A stretch of 64,000 bases of DNA from Alphaproteobacteria bacterium (GCA_017629245.1 JAGBXO010000011.1:124001-188000), one strand, 5' to 3'. Positions 25,133 through 34,805 are shown, counted from the stretch's first letter. Numbers and translations are program-made. Notes: generated by a model not told the origin, from the letters alone.

Positions 25133-27196
25133 ATGCCAAAAGTATCCGTTATTGTGCCATGCTATAACATGGAAAAATATATTGAACGTTGTTTGGACAG
25201 TTTGCAAAAACAACTGTTAGAAGATATTGAAATTATTTGCATTGACGATAAATCATCTGATAACACATTGGAAATACTAAACGCACGCGCAAAATCTGAT
25301 CCACGCATACACATTATTGCCCAAGAAAGAAATATGGGAGTTGCGGTGGCACGAAACACAGCTATCGAAAATGCCGCCGGCGAATACATCGGATTTGTTG
25401 ACGCAGACGACTATGTTGACATTGATTTTTATCAAAAACTATATAATCACGCAGTCAGAACAGACGCGGAAATAACCAAGGGATTATTAACGGTGGTTGA
25501 AAACGGCAAACGATGGATTCCACCAACCAATGAACATGTTAAAAATGGCAAAATTCGTTTTTGCTATGATTTCACATCGGCAATTTACAAAACAGAATTT
25601 TTGAATAAAAATAATTTGCGATTTATGACCGGTGTATCTTTGGGCGAAGATATTACATTTTTGATCACTGCTTCGCACAAGGCGAACGCAGTGGAAATTT
25701 GTCCATATTCAACATCTTACTATTATATAATCAGACAAGGGTCTGCTAATACAACAATGGGACGCGACAAGGTTGATTCAATCGTAAAAATTGTTGACTA
25801 TATGATGAACTATGCTAACAGCACCCCAAAAATATCGGATCATGATTACAATTTTATAATTTGGTTTTTAATGGATGTTTTATTAAAAAATGTTGTTAAG
25901 GCAAAACATGAAGACAAACACACTCTGGAACAATCAATACTTTATGTTATAAAGAATGCAAAGGACACTAAATACGCAAAAGAAACTTTGTGCGCTGTAT
26001 TTTCACAATTGTCATCCAGACTGATTAACAAATATGTGCCGCATAAATTATTTTTAAGATATATAAAGAAATGCAATATTAATGTTTATAACTTCTATGC
26101 TAAACAAATTCTTTTAAAGAAACAAAAATTAGGTGGCACGGTTACTGTTACAGAAACACCTTCTTTTACGGTGGTAAAATTATTCGACAGGCTTACTGTA
26201 TACAAAAACTACAAAGGCGCAAAACCAATCGCGACAGATAATAACGCTGTGGTATTTTTACCAGGCCACCCCAAGATATCAATTATTGTACCTGTGCACA
26301 ACGTAGAAAAATATGTTGGCGAATGTATGGAATCTTTGATAAACCAAACAATGCAAGAGATTGAAATAATTTGCATTGACGACTGTGGAAAAGATAACTC
26401 TATGCAAATCGTAGAACAGTTTGCACAGCGCGATAAACGCATTAAAATTATAAAAAACAACAAAAATCGCGGTTTATCATACAGCAGAAATGCCGGAATA
26501 AAAAATGCAACGGCCCCATATATTATGTTCTGTGATTCAGATGATATGTTGGCGTTGGATACATGTGAAAAAATGCTGGCAATAATAGCACAACAAAATG
26601 CAGATATCGCGGCGTGCAGCATGAAAATTATTTATGAAACGAATCAAGAATTGCGGGATTCTGACAACTATTTAAAGGTGAAACAAGATGGCACATTTGA
26701 TATGAACAAACAGATTCAGGTTTCTTGCAATGTATGTGGGCCTGCAAAATTATATAAACGCAAGATTGTACAAGAACACGGTATAAAATTCCCAGTGGGA
26801 TTACGTCACGAAGATGAATTCTTTTATCCTGCATACTGTATATGGGCAAAGCGCATTGCGTTTACATCAGAAGAACTGTACCAATATAGAAGACGCACAA
26901 ATTCAATTATGAACAGCGTTTACAGGCGCGACACATTAAATATAGATCCAATAAAGGTGACAATGCAATACATGAAATACTGCAAAAAGCATGGTGTTTG
27001 GGAACGCGAAAAATTATGGTTCTGGGACGTTATGTTTCCAGGGATGTTTAGTGCATCATTGCGCCATTCAGGACAACAAAATGCAAAGAAATGTTTTGAT
27101 TTTGCGAAACGCTGTATCAAGAAATATTTTTCATCACAAAATATGCCAACTATTGTGCAACGCAAAATCATGTCTATAAAGCACACAAAACTTTAG
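25133..27196 (+). CDS. bifunctional family 2 glycosyltransferase
   Basis: A 687-aa protein with two GT-A type family 2 glycosyltransferase domains. The first begins VSVIVPCYNMEKYIERCLDS at residue 4 with the DxD-type VDADDYVD near 88. The second begins ISIIVPVHNVEKYVGECMES near residue 382 with CDSDDML near 464. The two domains are similar to each other, which suggests internal duplication. Such proteins build cell-surface polysaccharide or the outer part of lipopolysaccharide in the cytoplasm. It stands alone, with an AGGAAAGG site before ATG, and its end overlaps the convergent methyltransferase by 4 bases. Confidence 0.9.
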   Translation: MPKVSVIVPCYNMEKYIERCLDSLQKQLLEDIEIICIDDKSSDNTLEILNARAKSDPRIHIIAQERNMGVAVARNTAIENAAGEYIGFVDADDYVDIDFYQKLYNHAVRTDAEITKGLLTVVENGKRWIPPTNEHVKNGKIRFCYDFTSAIYKTEFLNKNNLRFMTGVSLGEDITFLITASHKANAVEICPYSTSYYYIIRQGSANTTMGRDKVDSIVKIVDYMMNYANSTPKISDHDYNFIIWFLMDVLLKNVVKAKHEDKHTLEQSILYVIKNAKDTKYAKETLCAVFSQLSSRLINKYVPHKLFLRYIKKCNINVYNFYAKQILLKKQKLGGTVTVTETPSFTVVKLFDRLTVYKNYKGAKPIATDNNAVVFLPGHPKISIIVPVHNVEKYVGECMESLINQTMQEIEIICIDDCGKDNSMQIVEQFAQRDKRIKIIKNNKNRGLSYSRNAGIKNATAPYIMFCDSDDMLALDTCEKMLAIIAQQNADIAACSMKIIYETNQELRDSDNYLKVKQDGTFDMNKQIQVSCNVCGPAKLYKRKIVQEHGIKFPVGLRHEDEFFYPAYCIWAKRIAFTSEELYQYRRRTNSIMNSVYRRDTLNIDPIKVTMQYMKYCKKHGVWEREKLWFWDVMFPGMFSASLRHSGQQNAKKCFDFAKRCIKKYFSSQNMPTIVQRKIMSIKHTKL

Positions 27197-28122
27197 TCAC
27201 GCGTAAATACACCGAACAATTCCCAATGTGTGGAGCCTGAAAACTGGTCAACAGGGATTAGTTCGGTGTTTTTATATCCCCCATGCGTTAATATTTCCAT
27301 ATCACGCACAAAGGTTTGCGGATTGCAAGATACATAAATTATTCGCGAAACATTACTGCGTGCCAATTCTTGACACTGGGCCAATGCACCGGCGCGAGGC
27401 GGGTCCATTACCACACAATCATACTGATTTAGCATACCTACCGTCAGTGGCCGTTTAAACAAATCCCGCTGCACGCCAGTACCAACGATATCAAACCCAT
27501 CTGCATTTAGTGCAAATGTAAAATTCCCCAGACCACAAAACAGGTCGGCAATGCGCCCTGCCCCATGGGCACGCGACACAACTAAATCGCGCAAGGCATC
27601 TGCGCCAGCAACACTTGGTTGTAAAAATGCGCCAGACGGATATGGGATGGACTGCCCTGAAAAATTAATAATCGGTTGGGCAGTCTGTTTTATCGTTCGG
27701 TCATTCCATGTAATTCTGATAACAGGCAGGCACATTGCAGCATCACGAAAATCAGGGGTAAAGTATGGCACATTTGATGTAATCGCAATATCAATTCCAT
27801 TATCACATGCGGTTATTAAACACGCGCCCGCACCCACCCATGGCAATTCGGCCAAATCTGGCAAAATATTGTTTATTTCAGGCATCAGATTTGGACAATT
27901 CTGCACAGGAACTATATTTTTTGATCCCTGTTCAAATAATCCAAACACGCCGGAAGCGAATGCAAAATCTGCACGACGACGAATTCCGTTTGGCACCCAT
28001 ATTGGGTCGCCCGTGATTGGAATATTGCGCAAATGTATTAACTTTTTCGCCTGATAATCTGGGGCAGTAAAATCATATTTACAACCCCCACAAATTCCAA
28101 ACAAAGGACAAGTTTTCGCCAT
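27193..28122 (-). CDS. short RumA/RlmCD-type rRNA (uracil-C5) methyltransferase
   Basis: A 309-aa SAM-dependent RNA m5U methyltransferase of the RumA/TrmA family. The cysteines of CPLFGICGGC (Cys5, Cys11, Cys14) and one in VQNCPN could hold the [4Fe-4S] cluster seen in RlmD. The SAM site DLFCGLGNFTFAL is near residue 198, VVMDPPRAGA near 243, and the catalytic Cys lies in YVSCNPQTF. It lacks the N-terminal TRAM domain and about 100 residues compared with E. coli RlmD. The target is probably 23S rRNA, but tRNA cannot be excluded. Its ATG shares a base with the stop of the OM-barrel gene before it. Confidence 0.85.
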   Translation of the reverse strand: MAKTCPLFGICGGCKYDFTAPDYQAKKLIHLRNIPITGDPIWVPNGIRRRADFAFASGVFGLFEQGSKNIVPVQNCPNLMPEINNILPDLAELPWVGAGACLITACDNGIDIAITSNVPYFTPDFRDAAMCLPVIRITWNDRTIKQTAQPIINFSGQSIPYPSGAFLQPSVAGADALRDLVVSRAHGAGRIADLFCGLGNFTFALNADGFDIVGTGVQRDLFKRPLTVGMLNQYDCVVMDPPRAGALAQCQELARSNVSRIIYVSCNPQTFVRDMEILTHGGYKNTELIPVDQFSGSTHWELFGVFTRD

Positions 28123-28754
28123 TAGAAACTGATACGCGCACCGGCGCGGAACTGATGCGCCGATGGATTTAAATCAGACACAATATCTGTGCCGGGGTTA
28201 AACATATAAAAATATCTGTAGCCAAAATCCAAGGCAAAGATTTTATTAAATTCAACACTGACACCCGCCATGGCTGCCGCAACAGGCGCAATCTTGTTAT
28301 CCAGGTGAACGCCGTCATCTGCACTGTTCCAAGACAGACCGCCACCAACCCCAACATACGGCACCAGCATCTGGGAACGGAACAGGCGATACATAGAATC
28401 AATGCGCGCATCCCAGATTGCATTTACAAAGAATGTGTCACCAGAAAATGAAAATGCATTATACCCCACATCTGTGCGCAGATAGTTTAATTCCATGCGA
28501 AATGTATCATAGATACGGTAGCCTGCCATAAATTCAAAACTGGATGTGTTTTCACCGTTTACAGAGATATTGTCTTCATCTGTATAATTTTGCCACATTG
28601 CAAAGTTATATGCACCGCCGATATAAAAACGATTTATATCAGAAAAATCTTCTGCGGGGGCAGGCATTTTCAACTGTTCAACACGATAGGGTATTGCCGC
28701 ACCAGCAACCGATGGCAACAAACAAAGAATTGGTAATAAAAATTTTATATTCAT
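28122..28754 (-). CDS. small outer-membrane beta-barrel protein
   Basis: A 210-aa outer-membrane protein with a signal peptide (residues 1-19, cleavage after AGA) and alternating beta strands typical of an 8-stranded barrel. It ends in RAGARISF, the terminal aromatic of the OM insertion signal. ATG at 28754 follows GGGGGAT; an upstream TTG in frame overlaps that site and was rejected. Part of a three-gene unit with the barrel gene upstream and the rRNA methyltransferase downstream. Related in style to the porin/surface antigens of Rickettsiales; no closer call is possible. Confidence 0.8.
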   Translation of the reverse strand: MNIKFLLPILCLLPSVAGAAIPYRVEQLKMPAPAEDFSDINRFYIGGAYNFAMWQNYTDEDNISVNGENTSSFEFMAGYRIYDTFRMELNYLRTDVGYNAFSFSGDTFFVNAIWDARIDSMYRLFRSQMLVPYVGVGGGLSWNSADDGVHLDNKIAPVAAAMAGVSVEFNKIFALDFGYRYFYMFNPGTDIVSDLNPSAHQFRAGARISF

Positions 28755-28775
28755 AATTATATCCCCCAAAGAACC

Positions 28776-29546
28776 TTAGAAATTCATACGAATTGATGCC
28801 ATAATATTGCTGATATTATCAACACCACCGTTGCGTACATTCCAACCAAAGCCATCGCCAATCATCATCTGATACTGATATGCGATATCTATTCCAAATA
28901 AATCGGTCAGCATAATGTTAAAGCCCAATGTTGCACGAGGTGCTGCAATAACAACGCCGTTCGCACCATCTGCACCCTGAAATTCATATAAACCGACGGC
29001 GGCCCCAATACCCATGTATGGGACAAATGTGCGACGATATGTGACATCGCCTGTCTGGACATAACGGCGCGCAAAATCAAAATACAGCATACCGCCAATT
29101 GTGTTATATGTTGCAGAATGCTTGTCCAGGTCAGAAAATTTAAAGAACGTGTTTTGCAAATCAATTTCTGTGCGGACATAAGATGACAGGTTCCACCCCA
29201 GCCCAATCTGTGTTGTATAACTGCCAGAAGATTCATATTCTTTGTCTTGGAACAACGCCTTGTCCGTGGCAAACCCCAGGTTTAATCCACCACCAATGCG
29301 CATATACATAGATGCAGGAATGAACATTTGGGTATCCGGGTCAGATACTGCGCCAGCAAATTCATAAACCTCGGCCCCCAGTTCCCCCGGTGCTTCGTCA
29401 ACAACAACCGGAATGGTTGTTTCAGCACTGATTAAGTCCAGACCACGTCCAACCTCGCGCATGAATTTGGCATCGTCATAGTCGGCGTATGCGTGCGTTG
29501 CGCCACAGACCGCCAACAATAAACCCAGATATGATATTTTTCTCAT
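28776..29546 (-). CDS. outer-membrane beta-barrel protein
   Basis: A 256-aa protein with a signal peptide (to about residue 21, THAYA) and a barrel domain from roughly residue 80 that ends in SIRMNF, a classical C-terminal Phe. A 55-residue acidic region precedes the barrel. It lies 21 bases upstream of a second, smaller barrel gene, so the two are probably an operon and ancient paralogues. AGGATAAAA precedes the ATG, the usual ribosome site pattern in this genome. Confidence 0.8.
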   Translation of the reverse strand: MRKISYLGLLLAVCGATHAYADYDDAKFMREVGRGLDLISAETTIPVVVDEAPGELGAEVYEFAGAVSDPDTQMFIPASMYMRIGGGLNLGFATDKALFQDKEYESSGSYTTQIGLGWNLSSYVRTEIDLQNTFFKFSDLDKHSATYNTIGGMLYFDFARRYVQTGDVTYRRTFVPYMGIGAAVGLYEFQGADGANGVVIAAPRATLGFNIMLTDLFGIDIAYQYQMMIGDGFGWNVRNGGVDNISNIMASIRMNF

Positions 29547-29639
29547 TTTTATCCTGTTCCACTGATTTTATTTCATTGTTAAAAATTTTATCACAAATTG
29601 CAACTTGATTCCAGTCTGATTTATGCGTACCATATAAGT

Positions 29640-30467
29640 ATGCGGAACAAAAACACAGATAATAAAATTGCATTAGTTGCCGGCGCACTGGATTTGCCGT
29701 TCTTTACACGCGATGCATTAAGTCGCGCGGGCTGGGATGTATTTGTTGTCGGATTAAAGAACTTCGTAAATCCGGCACTAAACCCAGATATTACAGTACG
29801 GTTGGGGGGCGCGGGGCGCGCGATACGCGAATTTAAACGGCGTGGGATAAAAAAATTGGTGTTTGTTGGGTCTCTGGGGCATCCGAACCTGAATGATTTG
29901 CGACCAGATTTTTGGACATTTATAACACTGATGAAAATTATGAAACATCAACGGGGGTATGATTCTATGGCAGTTGCATTGAACAACATTCTGGAAAAAC
30001 AGGGATTTGAAATTGTTGCCGCCCAGGATTTGGCACCAGAATTGGCATTTGAAAATGCGGGCGTGCAGACACGCGCAAAACCTGCAAAATCAGATATGGC
30101 AAATATAGAACGCGCGATTGAGGTTTCACACACCATCGGCGCGGCAGATATTGGCGCATCGGTTGTGGTTGATAAACAGGTTATCGCGGTTGAGGCCGCC
30201 GAAGGCACAGCAAAAATGCTGGAACGCGTGGTTACGATGCGTACAAATAAAAAGAAAGCCAGTGGCGTATTTGCCAAAATGACCAAACCAGGTCAGGATT
30301 TGCGAATTGATATACCAGCGATTGGGGTTGATACAGTAAATGCCGTGGCGGATGCAAATTTGCGCGGAATTGTAGTGAATACTAAGACTTGTTTTGTTGT
30401 GAACAAACCAGCAGTTATTGCCCAGGCAAATAAACGTAAAATATTTATTGTGGCTGTTGATGAATAA
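29640..30467 (+). CDS. lpxI: UDP-2,3-diacylglucosamine diphosphatase
   Basis: LpxI (DUF1009) cleaves UDP-2,3-diacylglucosamine to lipid X in lipid A synthesis, replacing LpxH in many Alphaproteobacteria. Family marks are VAGALDLPFF near residue 13-22, KLVFVGSLGHP near 78, the swap region AAQDLAPELAFENAGV near 125-140, and VIAVEAAEGTAKMLER near 182-197, which carries the catalytic acidic residue. It has 275 aa, the usual size. The start lacks a clear ribosome site. Presence of lpxI supports a lipopolysaccharide-bearing outer membrane. Single gene, convergent with groL. Confidence 0.9.
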   Translation: MRNKNTDNKIALVAGALDLPFFTRDALSRAGWDVFVVGLKNFVNPALNPDITVRLGGAGRAIREFKRRGIKKLVFVGSLGHPNLNDLRPDFWTFITLMKIMKHQRGYDSMAVALNNILEKQGFEIVAAQDLAPELAFENAGVQTRAKPAKSDMANIERAIEVSHTIGAADIGASVVVDKQVIAVEAAEGTAKMLERVVTMRTNKKKASGVFAKMTKPGQDLRIDIPAIGVDTVNAVADANLRGIVVNTKTCFVVNKPAVIAQANKRKIFIVAVDE

Positions 30468-30497
30468 AAAAAATCCCCCAATCGGGGGAATTTTTAT
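30466..30497. terminator. bidirectional terminator between lpxI and groL
   Basis: Stem TCCCCC/GGGGGA around AATC with A- and T-tracts on both sides. Confidence 0.88.
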
Positions 30498-30498
30498 T

Positions 30499-32118
30499 TT
30501 ACATCATTCCTGGCATTGCGCCTGGCATTTGTGGGGTCGATGCCTTGTCTTCGGGAATTTCGGTCATAACCGCCCCCGTTGTCAGCATTATGCCCGCCGT
30601 TGATGCCGCCGCTGATATGGCGGTTTTTACAACCTTGGCCGGGTCAATAATACCTGCGGCAATCATATCAACATATTCGCCGGTCTGGGCATTATATCCG
30701 AAATTGTATTCGGATGATTCCATAACCTTGCCTACGACGATTTCGCCAGATACGCCCGCGTTTTCGGCAATTTGTGCACACGGTGCAATAATTGCACGAC
30801 GAACGATATCAATACCGACATCTTGGTCATTATTTATGCCATGCAGATTTTCCAGTGCACGAACCGCACGAACCAGCGCAACACCACCACCAGCAACAAT
30901 ACCTTCGGCGACGGCAGCGCGGGTTGCGGCCAATGCATCGTCAACACGGTCTTTCTTTTCTTTTACTTCAACCTCGGTCATGCCGCCAACCTTGATAACG
31001 GCAACACCACCGACCAATTTTGCCAATCTTTCTGATAACTTTTCACGGTCATAATCACTGGTTGTTGTTGCGATTGCATTGCGAATTTCATCTGCGCGCG
31101 CAACAATTGCCGCACCATCGCCACCACCATGCGCCAACAGTGTTGAATCCTTGGAAACAACGACCTTTTTCGCAGTCCCCAATACCGCAGGTGTGATATT
31201 TTCAAATGTCATACCCATATCATCGCTGATTACCGTTGCGCCGGTTATAATTGCAATATCTTTTAACATTTCTTTGCGACGGTCGCCAAAGCCTGGGGCC
31301 TTGACTGCGCAAACCTTTAGCCCGCCACGCAGACGGTTCAGAACCAATGTTGCCAATGCTTCGGATTCAACATCTTCGGCAATAATTAATAATGGTTTGC
31401 CAGATTGTGCAATCGGTTCCAAAATTGGCAACAGTGCCTGCAGACCAGTAATTTTCTTTTCAGAAACCAAAATTTGCGCACCATCCAATTCAGCCAACAT
31501 TTTTTCACTGTTGGTGACGAAATATGGCGACATAAAGCCCTGGTCAAATTGCATACCTTCAACCACATCAATTTCTGTATCCAGACCTTTGGCTTCTTCG
31601 ACGGTTATAACACCTTCTTGGCCGACGCGCGCCATGGCATTTGCAATTTTTTCGCCGATATCAGAATCAGAATTTGCAGAAATGGTTGCCACCTGGGCAA
31701 TTTCTGCACTGTCGCGTACGGGGCGGGCATGCGCATCAATATCTGCGACAACCGCATTTACTGCCATGTCAATCCCACGCTTCACATCCATTGGGTTCAT
31801 ACCAGCCGCGATCACACGACGACCTTCGCGAATTAATTTTTGTGCCAATACGGTGGCAGTGGTTGTACCGTCACCTGCATCATCACCGGCCTTTTTGGCC
31901 ACCTCTTGCACCATGCGGGCACCGATATTTTCACCTGGGTCTTTTAATGATACCGCGCGGGCAACAGTCACCCCATCCTTGGTTGCGACCGGCGCACCAT
32001 ACGATTTTTCAATTACGACCGTGCGCCCCTTAGGCCCCATGGTGATTTTTACAGCGTTTGCCAACTTATCAACACCCGCCGCCAATTTATCTGTATCAAA
32101 AAAAATTTCTTTTGCCAT
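30499..32118 (-). CDS. groL: chaperonin GroEL
   Basis: GroEL, the 60-kDa subunit of the ATP-driven folding chamber. [15 protein letters not shown] near residues 25-40, the ATP site [11 protein letters not shown] near 86-96, and the Gly-Met-rich tail ending PGAMPGMM are present. The 539-aa length is standard. It lies 9 bases after groS with AAGGATAAA before ATG, and the operon has its own promoter. Only one groL copy is visible here. Confidence 0.97.
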   Translation of the reverse strand: MAKEIFFDTDKLAAGVDKLANAVKITMGPKGRTVVIEKSYGAPVATKDGVTVARAVSLKDPGENIGARMVQEVAKKAGDDAGDGTTTATVLAQKLIREGRRVIAAGMNPMDVKRGIDMAVNAVVADIDAHARPVRDSAEIAQVATISANSDSDIGEKIANAMARVGQEGVITVEEAKGLDTEIDVVEGMQFDQGFMSPYFVTNSEKMLAELDGAQILVSEKKITGLQALLPILEPIAQSGKPLLIIAEDVESEALATLVLNRLRGGLKVCAVKAPGFGDRRKEMLKDIAIITGATVISDDMGMTFENITPAVLGTAKKVVVSKDSTLLAHGGGDGAAIVARADEIRNAIATTTSDYDREKLSERLAKLVGGVAVIKVGGMTEVEVKEKKDRVDDALAATRAAVAEGIVAGGGVALVRAVRALENLHGINNDQDVGIDIVRRAIIAPCAQIAENAGVSGEIVVGKVMESSEYNFGYNAQTGEYVDMIAAGIIDPAKVVKTAISAAASTAGIMLTTGAVMTEIPEDKASTPQMPGAMPGMM

Positions 32119-32127
32119 TTTTTATCC

Positions 32128-32415
32128 TTATTCAATAATTCCTAAAATATCTGCTTCTTTGATTAAAACATAGTCGCGACCATCCAATTTAATTTCATTG
32201 GCAGACGCCGCCCATTTTGCAAACATAACAATATCGTTTTCTTTGACCGCAACCGGTATTAATTTGTCGCCATTATATACACCTGTACCAGTGGCAATTA
32301 CACGACCACGAACAGGCTTTTCACGTGCATTATCAGGAATAATAATTCCACCGGCGGTTATATTTTCTTCTTCGATTCTTTCCAGCAGAACATAATTGTG
32401 CAATGGTTTAAACAT
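32128..32415 (-). CDS. groS: co-chaperonin GroES
   Basis: A 95-aa GroES lid subunit. The N-terminal strand LHNYVLLERIEE, the mobile loop ENITAGGIIIPD that contacts GroEL, and GRDYVLIKEADILG at the end are canonical. ATG at 32415 is fixed by AAAGGAG 8 bases upstream; longer in-frame starts lack a site. First gene of the groSL operon. Confidence 0.96.
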   Translation of the reverse strand: MFKPLHNYVLLERIEEENITAGGIIIPDNAREKPVRGRVIATGTGVYNGDKLIPVAVKENDIVMFAKWAASANEIKLDGRDYVLIKEADILGIIE

Positions 32416-32447
32416 AAATAAAACTCCTTTGATAAACCTGTACGACT

Positions 32448-32475
32448 GATATAGTCTAAAAATTATTGATTTCAA
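32448..32475 (-). promoter_or_regulatory. putative groSL promoter
   Basis: On the minus strand CTTGAAA, 16 bases, TATATC. The CTTGAAA half matches heat-shock sigma-32 -35 elements, but the -10 half looks like a housekeeping site; no CIRCE inverted repeat is seen. Confidence 0.45.
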
Positions 32476-32522
32476 GTCTGTATTTTAATATGCTGAAAAT
32501 GAAAAACAAGGGGAATAAACAT

Positions 32523-32915
32523 ATGTACGATACAAATAATGTCTTTGCAAAAATGATACGCGGAGAAATCCCAACGAACAAAATTTTTGAAAATGATTTC
32601 GCAATGAGTTTTCATGATATTAATCCAATGTTTGAAACACACGCGTTGGTTATACCCAAGGGACCATATCAAAACATACTGGATTTCGCAAAAAATGCCA
32701 CCGCAGATGAACAGGCAGGATTTTGGGAATGCTTTGCAAAAACAGCAGATATCTTGGGTATTGAATGCGAATTTAACTGTCTGGCAAACGCGGGGGCAGA
32801 CGCACCATTTGTAAAACAATCTGTATTTCACTTTCATTTGCACCTGGTTGCAGGGCGCAAGACGGGTGCGTTTAAAAACCTGATTGCTGAGATTGAGCAA
32901 CAACCATGCGCATAA
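32523..32915 (+). CDS. HIT-family nucleotide hydrolase
   Basis: A 130-aa histidine-triad protein of the HinT/Fhit superfamily, which hydrolyses nucleoside phosphoramidates or dinucleotides. The triad HFHLHLVAGR lies near residue 103-112, and FAKMIRGEIPTNKIFEND near the start is typical. ATG at 32523 is preceded by AAGGGG; earlier in-frame ATGs lack one. It overlaps the DUF167 gene by 10 bases, so the two are translated as a pair. Confidence 0.9.
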   Translation: MYDTNNVFAKMIRGEIPTNKIFENDFAMSFHDINPMFETHALVIPKGPYQNILDFAKNATADEQAGFWECFAKTADILGIECEFNCLANAGADAPFVKQSVFHFHLHLVAGRKTGAFKNLIAEIEQQPCA

Positions 32916-33121
32916 ATGTCCGTGTTATTCCGCGTGCCAAACTTAATCGGGTTGAGATTCAGCCCGATGGCGTGGTGCGCGTGCATACGACAACCGCCCC
33001 AACAGACGGCAAGGCAACAGCGGATGTTATAAAAATGCTGGCGGAACATTATGGTGTTCCAAAGACCAGCATTAAATTAGTCCGTGGCGCAACATCACGC
33101 GATAAAGTGTTTGAGATTTAG
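32906..33121 (+). CDS. DUF167/YggU family protein
   Basis: A 71-aa DUF167 (UPF0235) protein, a small alpha/beta fold of unknown function. The central TAPTDGKATADVIKMLAEHY and the end IKLVRGATSRDKVFEI are diagnostic. It is translationally coupled to the HIT gene. The last 36 bases of this gene are duplicated about 90 bases downstream. Confidence 0.9.
   Translation: MRINVRVIPRAKLNRVEIQPDGVVRVHTTTAPTDGKATADVIKMLAEHYGVPKTSIKLVRGATSRDKVFEI
33085..33120. repeat. 36-bp direct repeat, copy 1 (end of DUF167 gene)
   Basis: The 3' end of the DUF167 gene; differs from the second copy by only two or three bases. Confidence 0.85.
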
Positions 33122-33176
33122 TTCCACTACCCCGGCACTGCGTGCCACCCCTTCGCCAGCGAAGGGGATTATTCCA
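33121..33176. repeat. 56-bp insert with perfect hairpin between the DUF167 repeats
   Basis: Contains GTTCCACT and CACTGCGTGC, words shared with the tRNA-Leu insert, and a 9-bp stem CCCCTTCGC/GCGAAGGGG (33148-33156 with 33159-33167). No coding potential. Confidence 0.55.
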
Positions 33177-33212
33177 TGGCGCAACATCACGTGATAAAGT
33201 GTTTGAGTTTTA
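33177..33212. repeat. 36-bp direct repeat, copy 2
   Basis: Copy of the DUF167 gene end that runs into the stop codon of the convergent LOG-family gene. Confidence 0.85.
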
Positions 33213-33761
33213 ATATTTTAGGATTTGCTTTTTTAATTCCGCAACTGTTTCTGCGTGGAATATATTGTAATTGTCCGTCTTTACAATAAAGCCATTTTTT
33301 TGCATATGCTTCATCAATCGTGTCAAGGGATTCCAAAAGCCATTTGTATTCAAAAAGAACAGTGGTTTGTCCGTTTCGCCAATTTGCTGCATCGTTAAAA
33401 TATCAGATAATTCATTCAAGGTTCCAATTCCACCTGGTAAAATAATAAAAGCATCCGATTCGTTAAACATAATTTGTTTGCGTTCGTTGACGCCATCTAC
33501 AACCTGGACTTCTATTTCTTCGTGGGCCGGTTCTTGCATTGCGATAACATCCGTAGTCGAAACACCTATAACCGTTCCGCCATTTTTCAATGCCGCCGTT
33601 GCAACCGTTCCCATCAACCCGACATCGCCACCACCAAAAACCATGCGAATACCATTCTTGGCCAGCATACGACCAACCGCCGCGGCATCACGTTTAAACT
33701 GAGGGTCGATTCCCATTTGATGACCACAATAGACCGCAATAGATTTTAAATTAGATGTCAT
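33210..33761 (-). CDS. LOG-family protein (nucleoside 5'-monophosphate phosphoribohydrolase)
   Basis: A 183-aa Rossmann-fold protein of the LOG/TIGR00730 family. VFGGGDVGLMG near residue 41-51 and ILPGGIGTLNEL near 107-118 (PGG-x-GT-x-x-E) are the family's nucleotide-binding and catalytic motifs, and NERKQIM supplies the conserved Arg. Members remove the base from nucleoside monophosphates; many bacterial ones have no cytokinin link. The last codons come from the duplicated DUF167 tail, so the C-terminus may be altered. AAAGGG precedes ATG. Confidence 0.88.
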   Translation of the reverse strand: MTSNLKSIAVYCGHQMGIDPQFKRDAAAVGRMLAKNGIRMVFGGGDVGLMGTVATAALKNGGTVIGVSTTDVIAMQEPAHEEIEVQVVDGVNERKQIMFNESDAFIILPGGIGTLNELSDILTMQQIGETDKPLFFLNTNGFWNPLTRLMKHMQKNGFIVKTDNYNIFHAETVAELKKQILKY

Positions 33762-33809
33762 TTCTTTTTCCCTTTATTTTTGTAAATTATAGCATAAAAT
33801 ACACACACA

Positions 33810-34805
33810 ATGAATGAAAAGTTTTTGGATTTTGTTCGTACTTTTTCTGACAAACCCATCGCGGTTGCAGTCAGCGGTGGCGTCGATTCAATATGTTTGT
33901 TACATTGGTTGGCGGACCTAAAAATGAATATCACCGCGTTGCATGTGCATCATCACTTGCGCGATGCAGCCGATATTGAGGCACAGTATGTCGCAGACAC
34001 ATGCAAAAAACTGAATATTCCATACCAGATATTCCACTGGGAACACAACAATCCCACCACCGGTATTGAGGCTGCCGCCCGCACCGCACGATATAAATTC
34101 ATGACTGAATTTTGTCACGACAATGAAATTGGTATATTGATGGTGGCACACCAGGCAGATGACCAAATTGAGACATTCTTGATGAATCTGGGGCGTGGCA
34201 GTGGGGTAAGTGGACTGGCCGCGATGCGCGACATATCATATCGTGACGGGATAAAAATTGTGCGGCCATTGTTGCAGGTATTTCGGCACGAATTAATTGA
34301 ATACTGTGATGCAAATAATATCAAATATTTTTCAGACGAAATGAATTTTGACGATAAATATACGCGTGTAAAAATTCGTCAGAACCGGCATTTATTGAAC
34401 GATAAACTGGGGATTACAGATGCACGCATTTTGTTGGCGATTGAAAACCTGGGGCGGGCGCGTGACGCATTGGATGGCGATGTCGGGGCACGGGTAAAAT
34501 CTGTGATGTATGATGGATATGCGTTGTTTGGGGATTCTTTTCTATTTGACGTGCCGCGTGATATTGGTCTAAAGTGTTTGGGCATGTTGATTCAAATTAT
34601 CGGGGGGGATGATTATCAGCCACGCTTGAATTCGTTGACTTTTGCACTAAGTAAACTGCAATCGGATTGCAAGTTTACATTGGGACATTGCACAATTCGG
34701 CGACATAAAAATCAGATTTTAATTGTTCCCGAGGGCGCAAAAACAAGTATCAGGAAAAAAAATGAAAAAATTAAAAGACTTCAAAAATTCACACAAAAAC
34801 AATAA
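33810..34805 (+). CDS. tilS: tRNA(Ile)-lysidine synthase
   Basis: TilS modifies C34 of tRNA-Ile(CAT) to lysidine with ATP. The PP-loop AVSGGVDS is near residues 19-26, HVHHHLRDAAD near 46, GIEAAARTARY near 81 and VAHQADDQIETFLMNLGRGSG near 112. It has 331 aa and so lacks the long C-terminal extension of E. coli TilS, which is common in Alphaproteobacteria. It overlaps ftsH by 44 bases, an order typical of this class. Confidence 0.93.
   Translation: MNEKFLDFVRTFSDKPIAVAVSGGVDSICLLHWLADLKMNITALHVHHHLRDAADIEAQYVADTCKKLNIPYQIFHWEHNNPTTGIEAAARTARYKFMTEFCHDNEIGILMVAHQADDQIETFLMNLGRGSGVSGLAAMRDISYRDGIKIVRPLLQVFRHELIEYCDANNIKYFSDEMNFDDKYTRVKIRQNRHLLNDKLGITDARILLAIENLGRARDALDGDVGARVKSVMYDGYALFGDSFLFDVPRDIGLKCLGMLIQIIGGDDYQPRLNSLTFALSKLQSDCKFTLGHCTIRRHKNQILIVPEGAKTSIRKKNEKIKRLQKFTQKQ

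Noticed and set aside
32416-32475. Longer GroES start
   Set aside because: The extra 20 codons overlap the promoter and lack a ribosome site; the family start is at 32415.
33148-33167. Terminator for the DUF167 gene
   Set aside because: The hairpin is perfect but no T-tract follows on either strand; it belongs to the inserted element.
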